64,000 nt of DNA from positions 30,740,322-30,804,321 of the forward strand of contig NC_061771.1 of NCBI RefSeq assembly GCF_022458985.1. The letters are read 5' to 3'. This DNA comes from Mugil cephalus (taxonomy: Eukaryota; Chordata; Actinopteri; Mugiliformes; Mugilidae). Within the stretch, counting starts at the first letter, position 1. Each line of letters opens with the position of its first letter. The translations under genes were made by a program, and so were the position numbers. The notes beneath the pieces were generated by a model, which was not told the origin of the DNA, made no database searches, and worked only from the letters and a program-made list of their open reading frames with translations. Below, one piece after another: positions 9,841 through 21,055 of the stretch.

Positions 9841-12439
9841 TGGGGAGACCCCATAATTGCCCCTCCTTTCTACCCTCCCTCCAGGCCAAGCCCCTGTGCA
9901 GCCCCTCCATTCTATTCATCCACCTGGACAGTTTAGTTTCCATGCTCTCTGTCTCCATCTCCTCAATCATTCTCCAAAGACTTAGCACAGACTCTGGTAT
10001 CAGCTAAGACTGTAATTATTTATGGTCATATGTGGCTTATTAAGACCCATCTGAGTAAACAATAATTGCGTTGAGTTGTAATCCACAAAGGTTTTCTTTA
10101 GTAGGAAACTACAGCAAAACAATCAGATGATGTAAATTTTATATTTAACAGTTCTGTTCTAACTAATGCCGCTCCCTGTCTTCATTCGCTCTCTAGGTCA
10201 TTCAGCCACCTCTGCTCTCTCTATCTCAAGGAGGAGGATTTATTTCCAAAGAGGGGTCAACAAGTGCCACCTATCTTTAAATGTCCAGCATAGTCTCTGT
10301 TTCCAAGAATACTTACTAAATGTGGTTTTGATTTGTCCTTTTACATTTGGGGATAAAATAAGTATCAATAAAGTGCATGTTAACCTCATCATGTCCGTTC
10401 TGCCTGAAGGAGGAAACAAACCATAACAAACAGAGCTGCAGTCAGAGGAGGAGTAAAACCGGAAAGACCAGATTCAACGTCACATTCCTGAAATGAAAGT
10501 CAGAGTTTGTGAGGATGGAAGCAGAGCCATCGCTACGGAACAAGATGGCCCCTCCCATTTCTGCCATATTTTAGCTTCACTCTGGTGCGTTGAGTGGGAA
10601 TGAACACATGTCAGCCATCTTTATTTACAGTCTTGTAGGGTTCTCTAAAAATGTGTAAAAACATTCATTTTTATTTTACTGAGTTTTATCATTTTAGTAA
10701 TGGTAAAAATATGCAGATTCTCCCTTTATATTGCTTCTACAAGACGGAGTAGAGTAGGACTTTGTTTTCCCAGAATCCTGTTTTTCCAGTTTTGCAATAG
10801 TCATGTTTAAATTAATACTCTTCATATATTAACTCTGCAATTCATGTATTATATTGTTTAAAATATCCTATGGTCTTTAAAAATGATAAATGATTAAGTT
10901 TTTCCTGTTTGATAAAAACTATTGTTTATTTCCGCGGGAGGAAATATCCCAGAGTTCTCTGGGACCGTGGAGATGTTGCTGTGTTTTCCTCGGCAGACAG
11001 AAAGAAGTCTGTTTGGAGACTCGAACTTAACGCTGGTTCAGATTTTGCCCTGCCCATAGAGCCTTAATCGGTCAGAGTGCTCTTTTCACGTATCTCATCG
11101 GAACGGAACTGAGTGCAGGGCACAAGACTGTGTTAACTGCTCCGGTTTCAAAAGTTAACTTCTTCTCATAACTGGATAAAACTTCATGTGCACCAGCGCC
11201 TCGAATGGGCCCCAACGGTTAGGGAAATTATCCAAGCGCTTGGGTTAGACTTTTCATGGTACCATTATCATTTATCTTTATTTCCATGTAAACTGTGAAC
11301 ATATATTGGTACAGGTGTGGATACTATTATTGTGTTTTGAGCACACAAAAGCACTCGGTTGATATTTCTATTCCTATGTGTGTTATTGAAATCATATTTT
11401 GAACATTTAGTAGGCGTGAATGCAGTTAAAATATTAATACCATAAGTGAATGCTTTATTAAAAGAGAACCACAATTTGATTTGGTTTACAAATAAGCTAA
11501 AAATCACATTTTGATAGGTTTATGTTGTGTTTGAGCTAATATTAAAATCAATTAATTTCATTAATGTGAGGGAACAGAAAGGGTAAAAGTACTCTTTTGA
11601 TTAAGAAGTACACATACACATTTCATCATTGGTTGAAGGAAACTTAAGCTGTTTACTGATTTAAAAGGGTAAAAGAAAGCATTTTGATGCTTCAGGTATT
11701 ACTGTCTTGATTTAAAGCATACATAAAATGTTTTATTTGTTGCTTTCTAGTTGTTTTTATTCTAAAGCACAATTAAATGTAAAGGTTATATTCCTTTTTC
11801 TCACTTCAGTGATAAAGTCCCTTGCTTAAAGAGGAACCACAGCGAATTCACCATCTTTAGCTGAGAACCTAGGACCTGTTTTATTCTTATTGGGTATGAC
11901 AACATTTGAAGTAATAATTTACTAATGGACGTTTCTTTACTCTGAAACATAGTTGACACAACCCAGTCCACAGCTCTTGGCCTTTCATTGTAGCTCATTT
12001 TGCAATCATCACAAATTACACGTGTGTTTTTCATGATGGATCCAGCACTGGGTGTTACAGGGTGAAGAGGTTCATGAATCAACACAGTAAACACATTGAA
12101 ACACATTAAAACAAGTAAAAGGTAAAAGTCCAACAACCATTAAATCTAAACTGATAAACTGAAGAATAAAGGAATGAGAACATTAATGAAAGAAAACAAG
12201 TTGAAACATTTTGATCATAATTCACAATGAAAACATTTTATTCAAGAATAACCAGTTTGTACCGTATCTCTCTAATCCATTGATATCTTTGTGCTCTCAG
12301 CTGTACCAGTATTGTAGTATTAAAGCATATATGTACAGTGTGTGAATAAAGAGTGAAGATCAATAAGTTCATTCATTGACGTTCAATCAAAGCTTCATCA
12401 TTAAATGGATCAAACAGTTTGTTTGACGGGACAGATGAC
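9841..12439. other. non-coding duplicated stretch (left arm inner part)
   Basis: No gene is supported. About 10,430-10,560 resembles the TRIM leader-exon region and is probably a decayed leader. 11,260-12,439 is AT-rich and includes TRIM 3'-flank sequence (about 11,980-12,430). The inner part is present three times in the window (here, 13,858-15,170 and 39,370-40,674). A perfect CCAAGCGCTTGG palindrome lies near 11,231-11,242 and recurs in the other copies. Confidence 0.55.
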
Positions 12440-12724
12440 AACAAATCTGTTTTTATATAGTGCTTCAGACACTCAAAGGCACTTCATTCTTCATTCATTC
12501 CCACAGTTATCACTGAGGTCACAGCTGCCCTGGGACAGGCTGACAGAAACGTTGCTGACAATCTGCGCCTTTTGACTCTGACTCGCAACCATACACTAGT
12601 GGAGTTCACACCAGGAGCAAAATGTGTTAAGTGTCTTGCCCAAGGAGACAACAGACAGACTAGGGTTATTGGATGACCACTCTACCGCCAGAGCTACTGC
12701 TGTGGCCGGCAGGTGGTAGAGGTA
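12440..12724 (-). mobile_element. SINE inserted in TRIM 3' end (left arm)
   Basis: A 285-bp insertion with the A-box-like GGTAGAGTGG and the 'cttgggcaagacac' module, ending in ctatataaaaacag on the minus strand. It is flanked by near-identical 7-bp duplications (AGATGAC at 12433-12439, AGATGAT at 12725-12731). It interrupts the last codons of the TRIM fragment beside it. Confidence 0.8.
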
Positions 12725-12937
12725 AGATGATCAGAGGTGCAGAGTTTTTACCACCTTAGTACAGACCAGGACAGAAGAATGCGTAAAGTTTGTCATTGAA
12801 GGAGCAGCCAGTAAAGGAGTAGATAAGAGCTGCAGTATCTACATCATGAAAGAAGACCAGACCCTCCTCATAATCCACAAACACCCCCACCTTCTCAGGA
12901 CGAGAACCAAGAGAGAGAGACACACTGGAGGATCAAC
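12725..12937 (-). pseudogene. TRIM SPRY C-terminal fragment, cut by N gap (left arm)
   Basis: The minus strand encodes the end of a SPRY domain (SLGSRPEKVGVFVDYEEGL, then FHDVDTAALIYSFTGCSF) with damage: an extra 2-bp repeat in the CTCTCT run, and a TAA in the tyrosine codon of 'VCTMVV'-type sequence. The final residues are replaced by SINE sequence. The upstream remainder lies in the gap. It corresponds closely to 38,876-39,084. Confidence 0.75.
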
Positions 12938-13437
12938 NNNNNNNNNNNNNNNNNNNNNNNNNNNNNNNNNNNNNNNNNNNNNNNNNNNNNNNNNNNNNNN
13001 NNNNNNNNNNNNNNNNNNNNNNNNNNNNNNNNNNNNNNNNNNNNNNNNNNNNNNNNNNNNNNNNNNNNNNNNNNNNNNNNNNNNNNNNNNNNNNNNNNNN
13101 NNNNNNNNNNNNNNNNNNNNNNNNNNNNNNNNNNNNNNNNNNNNNNNNNNNNNNNNNNNNNNNNNNNNNNNNNNNNNNNNNNNNNNNNNNNNNNNNNNNN
13201 NNNNNNNNNNNNNNNNNNNNNNNNNNNNNNNNNNNNNNNNNNNNNNNNNNNNNNNNNNNNNNNNNNNNNNNNNNNNNNNNNNNNNNNNNNNNNNNNNNNN
13301 NNNNNNNNNNNNNNNNNNNNNNNNNNNNNNNNNNNNNNNNNNNNNNNNNNNNNNNNNNNNNNNNNNNNNNNNNNNNNNNNNNNNNNNNNNNNNNNNNNNN
13401 NNNNNNNNNNNNNNNNNNNNNNNNNNNNNNNNNNNNN
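12938..13437. other. assembly gap, 500 N
   Basis: Exactly 500 N, a placeholder for an unknown length. It sits at the symmetry centre of the inverted repeat. Comparison with 37,890-39,084 suggests it hides the upstream part of one or two head-to-head TRIM pseudogenes. Confidence 0.98.
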
Positions 13438-13632
13438 TGGTCTCCTTTCATGACGTAGATACTGCAGCTCTTATCTACTCCTTTACTGGCTGCTCCTTCA
13501 ATGACAAACTTTACGCATTCTTCTGTCCTGGTCTGTACTATGGTGGTAAAAACTCTGCACCTCTGATCATCTTACCTCTACCACCTGCCGGCCACAGCAG
13601 TAGCTCTGGCGGTAGAGTGGTCATCCAATAAC
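13438..13632 (+). pseudogene. TRIM SPRY C-terminal fragment (right arm) running into SINE
   Basis: The plus strand reads VSFHDVDTAALIYSFTGCSF and GGKNSAPLII, then continues into SINE sequence, where the frame stays open for about 19 more codons to the stop at 13629-13631. The normal family ending (CPVNQTV) is therefore replaced by a SINE-encoded tail. The 5' part is lost in the N gap. Confidence 0.75.
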
Positions 13633-13857
13633 CCTAGACTGTCTGTTGTCACCTTGGGCAAGACACTTAACACATTTTGCTCCTGGTGTGAACTCCACTA
13701 GTGTATGTTTGCGAGTCAGAGTCAAAAGGCGCAGATTGTCAGCAACGTTTCTGTCAGCCTGTCCCAGGGCAGCTGTGACCTCAGTGATGACTGTGGGAAT
13801 GAATGAAGAGTGAAGTGCCTTTGAGTGTCTAAAGCACTATATAAAAACAGATTTGTT
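13573..13857 (+). mobile_element. SINE inserted in TRIM 3' end (right arm)
   Basis: 285 bp, flanked by perfect ATCATCT target duplications (13566-13572 and 13858-13864). Same element, same site and same length as at 12440-12724 and 39085-39369, so the insertion predates the duplications. Confidence 0.85.
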
Positions 13858-16740
13858 ATCATCTGTCCTGTCAACCAAACTGTTTGATCCATTTAATGAT
13901 GAAGCTTTAAGATCAATGAATGAACTTATTGATCTTCACTCTTTATTCACACACTGTACATATATGCTTTAATACTACAATACTGGTACAGCTGAGAGCA
14001 CAAAGATATCAATGGATTAGAGAGATACGGTACAAACTGGTTATTCTTCAATAAAATGTTTTCATTGTGAATTATGATCAAAATGTTTCAACTTGTTTTC
14101 TTTCATTAATGTTCTCATTCCTTTATTCTTCAGTTTATCAGTTTAGATTTAATGGTTGTTGGACTTTTACCTTTTACTTGTTTTAATGTGTTTCAATGTG
14201 TTTACTGTGTTGATTCATGAACCTCTTCACCCTGTAACACCCAGTGCTGGATCCATCATGAAAAACACACGTGTAATTTGTGATGATTGCAAAATGAGCT
14301 ACAATGAAAGGCCAAGAGCTGTGGACTGGGTTGTGTCAACTATGTTTCAGAGTAAAGAAACGTCCATTAGTAAATTATTACTTCAAATGTTGTCATACCC
14401 AATAAGAATAAAACAGGTCCTAGGTTCTCAGCTAAAGATGGTGAATTTGCTGTGGTTCCTCTTTAAGCAACGGACTTTATCACTGAAGTGAGAAAAAGGA
14501 ATATAACCTTTACATTTAATTGTGCTTTAGAATAAAAACAACTAGAAAGCAACAAATAAAACATTTTATGTATGCTTTAAATCAAGACAGTAATACCTGA
14601 AGCATCAAAATGCTTTCTTTTACCCTTTTAAATCAGTAAACAGCTTAAGTTTCCTTCAACCAATGATGAAATGTGTATGTGTACTTCTTAATCAAAACAG
14701 TAATTTTACCTTTTCTGTTCCCTCACATTAATGAAATTAATTGATTTTAATATTAGCTCAAACACAACATAAACCTATCAAAATGAGATTTTTAGCTTAT
14801 TTGTAAACCAAATCAAATTGTGGTTCTCTTTTAATAAACCATTCACTTATGGTATTAATATTATAACTGCATTCACGCCTACTAAATGTTCAAAATATGA
14901 TTTCAATGACACACATAGGAATAGAAATATCAACCGAGTGCTTTTGTGTGCTCAAAACACAATAATAGTACCCACACATCTGTACCAATGTATGTTCACA
15001 GTTTACATGGAAATAAAGATAAATGATAACGGTACCATGAAAAGTCTAACCCAAGCGCTTGGATAATTTCCCTAACCGTTGGGGCCCATTCGTAGCGGTG
15101 GTGCACATGAAGTTTTATCCAGTTATGAGAAGAAGTTAACTTTTGAAACCGGGGCAGTTAACACAGTCTTGTGCCCTGCACTCAGTTCTGTTCCGATGTC
15201 AAGTACTTACGCAACCTCTCGTTGTGAATGCAATACGGCATTGTAGCCAGCCAGGCAGCCACGTCGAGGCAGCTCCGCGACGCGTCCCGTGGCTCCAGCT
15301 ACTTGCAACACGTCCTCGTCGTCTCGACCCGCACGAACGTCGTGTGCAAACTTCCTCGTGTCCGTCTGGTTCTCTGCCACCGAGCTAACTCACAATACGC
15401 GGCTAATGTCGGAGCTAGTGGCGGAGACCTTCACTATTGTGTAAACTACACACAGTCGACTGAGATACGTGAAAAGAGCACTCTGACCGATTAAGGCTCT
15501 ATGGGCAGGGCAAAATCTGAACCAGCGTTAAGTTCGAGTCTCCAAACATTGACTTCTTTCTCTCTGCCGAGGAAAACACAGCAACATCTCCACGGTCCCG
15601 GAGAACTCTGGGATATTTTCTCCCGCGGAAATAAACAATAGTTTTTATCAAACAGGAAAAACTTAATCATTTATCATTTTTAAAGACCATAGGATATTTT
15701 AAACAATATAATACATGAATTGCAGAGTTAATATATGAAGAGTATTAATTTAAACATGACTATTGCAAAACTGGAAAAACAGGATTCTGGGAAAACAAAG
15801 TCCTACTCTACTCCGTCTTGTAGAAGCAATATAAAGGGAGAATCTGCATATTTTTACCATTACTAAAATGATAAAACTCAGTAAAATAAAAATGAATGTT
15901 TTTACACATTTTTAGAGAACCCTACAAGACTGTAAATAAAGATGGCTGACATGTGTTCATTCCCACTCAACGCACCAGAGTGAAGCTAAAATATGGCAGA
16001 AATGGGAGGGGCCATCTTGTTCCGTAGCGATGGCTCTGCTTCCATCCTCACAAACTCTGACTTTCATTTCAGGAATGTGACGTTGAATCTGGTCTTTCCG
16101 GTTTTACTCCTCCTCTGACTGCAGCTCTGTTTGTTATGGTTTGTTTCCTCCTTCAGGCAGAACGGACATGATGAGGTTAACATGCACTTTATTGATACTT
16201 ATTTTATCCCCAAATGTAAAAGGACAAATCAAAACCACATTTAGTAAGTATTCTTGGAAACAGAGAAGAACTATGCTGGACATTTAAAGATAGGTGGCAC
16301 TTGTTGACCCCTCTTTGGAAATAAATCCTCCTCCTTGAGAGAGAGAGAGCAGAGGTGGCTGAATGACCTAGAGAGCGAATGAAGACAGGGAGCGGCATTA
16401 GTTAGAACAGAAGTGTTAAATATAAAATTTACATCATCTGATTGTTTTGCTGTAGTTTCTTACTAAAGAAAACCTTTGTGGATTACAACTCAACGCAATT
16501 ATTGTTTACTCAGATGGGTCTTAATAAGCCACATATGACCATAAATAATTACAGTCTTAGCTGATACCAGAGTCTGTGCTAAGTCTTTGGAGAATGATTG
16601 AGGAGATGGAGACAGAGAGCATGGAAACTAAACTGTCCAGGTGGATGAATAGAATGGAGGGGCTGCACAGGGGCTTGGCCTGGAGGGAGGGTAGAAAGGA
16701 GGGGCAATTATGGGGTCTCCCCACAGGCTGAGCAGACAGA
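13858..16740. other. non-coding duplicated stretch (right arm inner part)
   Basis: Mirror of 9841-12439. It contains TRIM 3' flank (13,865-14,310), AT-rich sequence and a decayed TRIM-leader-like segment near 16,010-16,140. The 111-codon open frame at 14156-14491 is retained in all three copies but is composed of TRIM 3'-flank sequence with no domain. No gene is supported. Confidence 0.55.
15199..15462. other. 264-bp CpG-dense segment present only in right arm
   Basis: The left arm reads straight through (CATCGGAAC at 11096-11104), while this arm has 264 extra bases between TTCCGATG and AGATACGTG. The segment is far richer in CG dinucleotides than its AT-rich surroundings. A 2-bp TG repeat flanks it, and no terminal inverted repeat is visible. 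It could be an insertion here or a deletion in the left arm. No coding or RNA family is recognised. Confidence 0.8.
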
Positions 16741-17060
16741 TGGAATCATAGGTTATGATTAAGACTATCTTTAAGTTGTCTTTCTAACAAACACCTGAAG
16801 GTTCTGTTCAAAAACTGACTCATGACTTGGAGTCCAGGTTCCAGATGAAGATCAGCAACCCCCCAGAACATGATGCAGTGACCACCTTGCTTCACAGAGG
16901 CTACAGTGCTCTTTCTTGTTGAGCCAAACATACCTCTGATAAGTTTGGGCGAAAGAATCAATTCTGGTCTCATCAGACCATAACAGATTCTTATACATAA
17001 TTATGGAGACTGGGTATATCTTCCCAGTCCATCTGAAAACACCTGCATCTATCCACTCTC
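16740..17060 (-). mobile_element. Tc1-type transposase fragment (mirror copy)
   Basis: Reverse-complement match of 9500-9840 with the same frameshifted DDE-region peptide (STVASVKQGGHCIMFWG). Inactive. Confidence 0.75.
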
Positions 17061-17189
17061 GGTTGGAGGTTACATGTGGAGAGTGTCCAGTCCAGAGAGC
17101 AGAAGTGGTTGAATGAGCTTTGAAGTAAATGAAAAGAGGCGGCGTGGTGGTGAGAAAATTGCATTTAAGTAAATCCGAGAATATTTTTT

Positions 17190-19065
17190 TTTTCCTTTAT
17201 TTAACCAGGTAAGTCTTATTGAGATATAGAATCTCTTTTTCAAAAGCGACCTGGCCGAGAGGCAGCAGAATTTCAGGAGATAGAAATACATAGTGTTACG
17301 CCCTTTGCATTTTCACTGGCTATACAGGTGTGTTTGGCCAGTGCCTAATCACCTTAATCAGCCACACCTGAGAAGACTGACTAAAAGGCCTGTTGAAGAG
17401 GCCTGGGGGATGATTTTTCCACTGCAGAAGCTCACCATGGCTCACCTGTTTTTCTGTCCCTTCTTGTAAAAATAAATACTTTTTGAAACTCCATCATGTG
17501 TCTCCACTTTTATGTTGCGCCTCTCGAGCCGGGACGTAACAATAGATAAATAAAATGAAACATCAGAGATGGATTAAAGACATGTAACATCTGATTTAAA
17601 ATGGTGACAAAGTCCAATGCTTTCGAGTTCCTTCGTTTTAAGAATTTCAACAAAGCTATCTAGGGGGATCAGGTCCGGCCATTGTAAGTCATCTAGCAGG
17701 GAGTTCCATGCAGAGAGAGCAGTATAACGAAATGCCCTTTTCTCCAATTCTGTAAAGACACGAGAGACAGTCAAAGTAAAGAACCCAGTGGATCGCAGGT
17801 TATAACGTCCATAGTTCTTGACAAGATAAATTCCGAGATAGGATGGGACCATACCAAGTAGAGCTTTGTAAATAAAAGTTAACCAAAGTGTAAATCTTCT
17901 AACAGACAGGGATGACCATTCAGCCTTTTTGTACAAAGTGCAGTGATGGGTTAGATTCTTTCAACCACAGACAAACCACAAGGCACAATGACACACAGTA
18001 TCCAGAGAGCGTAAACATGTGACTGTGCATGCATGTACAATACATCACCATAATCGAGCACTGGAAGAAAGGTTGCAGACACGAGGCGTTTCCTGGCTCC
18101 ATGAGAGAAGCAAGATCTATTCCTAAAGTAAAAGCCTAATTTTACCTTAAGTTTAGAGACTAGACTTGAAATATGGTATTTAAAAGAGAGACGTTCATCA
18201 ACATGGAAACCCAGGTATTTATAAGACGAGACCAGCTCAATGGTTGTACCCTGGCAGGTTAAAACGGGGAGATTTTTTGACAACACAGTAGCCCTAGAAA
18301 AAAATCATGACCTGCGTCTTATCAGTATTCAAAAAACCAGCTTCAGTCTTTGCAGACGAGCCCGAACAACATCAAAGGCTGATTGTAAAAGAGTGAAAGC
18401 TTGCACAACAGTCGATGAAAAACAATAAATTATTGTATCATCTGCATAGAAATGATACAAAGCATCCGACAAATTGTCGCAAGATCATTTTTATAGATTG
18501 AAAACAGGATGGACCCTAAAGGCAGCCCTTGTACCCCCTTTGAAACCCTAAAAACTTTTGATGAGGACCTTGCCATCTGGACACACTGTGATCTATCCAA
18601 TAAATAATTCTTAAACCAAGAAACTGCATGCTCAGATAAGTCTATTTTATGCAATATATTAATCAGGATATTATGATCAACAGTGTCAAATGCCTTGGAT
18701 AAGTCTATAAATAACGCAACACACATTTTCTTTAAGTCCAATGCTTGAATGATGTCATTTAAAACCTTGAGGGCTGCAGAAACAGTGCTGTGTTTTTTTT
18801 TTTTCTAAAGCCAGATTGATATCTTGATAAGATATTAGCTTTCTCAAGGAAATCTTTTAATTGGTTGCTGACAAATCTTTCGAAGAACTTTCCTAAAATG
18901 CACAACTTCGAAATCGGCCTATAATTGTTCACTAATGTGGGATCTCCCCCTTTTAACAGGGGAAGAATGAAGACAGACTTCCATATATTTGGGACCTCAC
19001 TATTAAGAAGGCTGAGATTGTATAAAATTGATAAAGGCTAAGCAATGAAGTCCGCAGCCAACTTA
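17190..19065 (-). mobile_element. LINE RT region and 3' end (mirror copy)
   Basis: Reverse complement of 7500-9375 with the same breaks and the same nested solo LTR. RT motifs DLSKAFDTVDHNIL and the C-terminal ALSAWNSLL are readable on the minus strand. Minor substitutions distinguish it from the left copy (for example, a TGA-creating run difference near 18,800). Confidence 0.85.
17294..17541 (+). mobile_element. solo LTR, 248 bp (mirror copy)
   Basis: TGTTACG...CGTAACA ends, flanked by ATAG on both sides (17290-17293 and 17542-17545). Identical length to 9023-9270. In plus orientation AATAAA precedes the 3' end, as expected for an LTR. Confidence 0.8.
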
Positions 19066-19349
19066 AGAAAGTAGGGTTCAAGCTGATCAGGACCAGCTCA
19101 TTTGTTTTGTTGGAGTCCTGTTGTCATACTCTGTGCTGTCATTGGCTGGAGACTGACTGCACCCTGGACAAAGGTTACAGCCCATGAACAAAATAAAACC
19201 AAGATAAGAAAATAAGACAGAGGACAGAGAGAAACACTAGTACCAAACATTAAACCAACATTAGTGGGAACTGTGGGTTTTCGTAAACAAAAGTCTTCTG
19301 CATGTTGTATGTGATTGTTTCTGTTTGTGTATTATGTTTTTTTTTCAAT
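19066..19349. other. no gene seen (mirror of 7216-7500)
   Basis: Simple non-coding sequence between LINE and SINE relics. It is the reverse complement of the left-arm equivalent. Confidence 0.5.
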
Positions 19350-19690
19350 AATAATATTACATAGGTTTTATATAGCTTCTTATCACCGACAGTCAAAGCA
19401 CTTTACAACTAAATGCATCGTTCATTCGCTCGCACAGTCACAACCTTGTTGGTAGTAAATTCCCCTAGTCACAGATGCCCTGGGGCAGGTTGACGGAAAC
19501 ATGGCTGCCAATACGGCCTCTCCAATCCCCACCAACATCAGCCACTCACAATCATACACAAGTAGTAGTTCACACTGCAGGTAAAGTGTCTTTTCCCAAG
19601 GACACAAAGACAGACACAATGGATAGGGCGAAATCAAACCACCAACCTTTCAGTTATTGGACGACCGCTCTACCGCGATGGTTCATGTGA
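19350..19690 (-). mobile_element. tRNA-derived SINE (mirror copy)
   Basis: Reverse complement of 6880-7215, with an A-rich tail at the low-coordinate end and A/B-box-like motifs near 19,640-19,680. Confidence 0.7.
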
Positions 19691-19715
19691 AGGAGTTATA
19701 CCTTAGCTAAGGCAC

Positions 19716-20280
19716 TTGAGACTGCTGAATGATCAGATCAAGGAGTTTTCATGTTTGCATTGTATTTTGTCTCCTCATCAGTCTGGTTTTCAGAAGCAAC
19801 ATAGAACAGTACATACTACTTCCGTGAAAGTCTTAAATGATGTTGTGGAAGCCTTGGACAATGTGAAGTGTTGTGATTTGTCCAAGGCATTTGATACTGT
19901 TGACCATGGGATGTTATGTCAGAGTCTGTCACTCATAGGCCTGTCAGACCAAGCTGTTGGCTAATTCTCAGAATCTCTCTCCAACCATAAGCAATGTGTG
20001 CAACTCAGTGGTCTCTCCTCATGCTTTCCCGATGTTGCTAAGAGTGTTCCACAAGGTTCTGTCTTAGGACTCACTCTCTTCACTATTTATGTCACTCTCA
20101 CTGTTTCCTCAATCCATACAGAGCTTGACAGACTGTCATTTTCTTACTCTGCCTCGACAACGTGGAACTCATTGCAACAGAGTTACAAGCTCTTCAACTT
20201 GATTCCCTGTGAAGACTTCAAACTCTTTGCCTGGAAGGATCTTCTATTGAAACTTCCTGTTTTATTCTTGGCATGAGTCC
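19716..20280 (+). mobile_element. LINE RT relic (mirror copy)
   Basis: Reverse complement of 6290-6850. The plus strand reads DLSKAFDTVDHGML, VPQGSVLGL and SASTTWNSLQQSYKL. It has the same internal deletion as the left-arm copy and one extra codon near 19,870 (KCCDLSK versus KCDLSK). Confidence 0.75.
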
Positions 20281-20699
20281 TAGCGTCTCATTTCATGGCA
20301 AGAACAGCGCGTACCCAATACACAGCACTCAATATACAAAGTCACCACAAGAGTAATGTAACCTGATCTGAAGAACGCATTTGATCTTCCTAGAGAAACA
20401 ATGATTCAAACTGAATGTGAGTTTACAAAAGAGTCAGTGTGTTCAGAAAAGCTTTCAGAGTTTGTGGTTGTTGTTAATGAAAGTGAAGTCTGGTGTAGTT
20501 CTTCTCTATATCCAGCAGAGGTAAGAAAAGACAACAACCATCAGAGGAGTTTGAACTCTGATGGAGCTGATAAGGACTGAAAAACACATTTACAATCTTT
20601 TTACGAGCTGCAATAAAATCATACCAGGAAATAAAATAAGTAAAAATGTCAGTGCATTTTAAAACTGATCCCATCTGATACTGAAGCATGAGAGTTCAA

Positions 20700-21046
20700 A
20701 GTGTAACGACCAGATTAAACGTCACTTTCCTGACGTGAAAGTCAAAGTTTGTCAGAGTGACGGCAGAGCTGTAGTCCAGTATACTCTTGGTTTCTGTCTG
20801 AAGAAAACTCAACTGGGTTCATCTGTTCTTTCTCAACATTTGACTCAAATACTGGTGAGTACAGCTGATAATATTTACTGTGTTTCAACAACCAGCATCA
20901 AAACTTAGAGCTTCAGTCCAACAGGAAGTTCCACTCTTTCCACTTCACACTGACTCGGCATGTTTCTTTAGAAGTTCAATAACTTATCAGTAATCAATAA
21001 ATCTCTACTTTAACTGTGTTTTTCTCTCTTTTTCTCTTGTTGTCAG
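20700..21046 (+). other. leader exon and first intron of the 21056-22699 TRIM
   Basis: The noncoding leader ends at 20854 (…AAATACTG) before the GTGAGT donor. The intron is 20855-21046, ending TTGTTGTCAG. Its 5' limit near 20,700 is estimated from similarity with the other leaders. Confidence 0.6.
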
Positions 21047-21055
21047 TGTGTAGAC

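Noticed and set aside
12846-13631. Long open frames crossing the N runs (here and at 40,588-41,245)
   Set aside because: They are open only because N cannot encode stops. Only the parts outside the gap are meaningful.
14156-14491. 111-codon open frame kept in three copies (also 11801-12136 and 39668-40003)
   Set aside because: It lies in TRIM 3' flank, has no domain, and its preservation is explained by recent duplication.
16040-16075. Interferon-response-like GAAATGAAAG on the minus strand of the leader regions
   Set aside because: Spacing between the GAAA halves is one base, not the two of an ISRE. Not strong enough to call.
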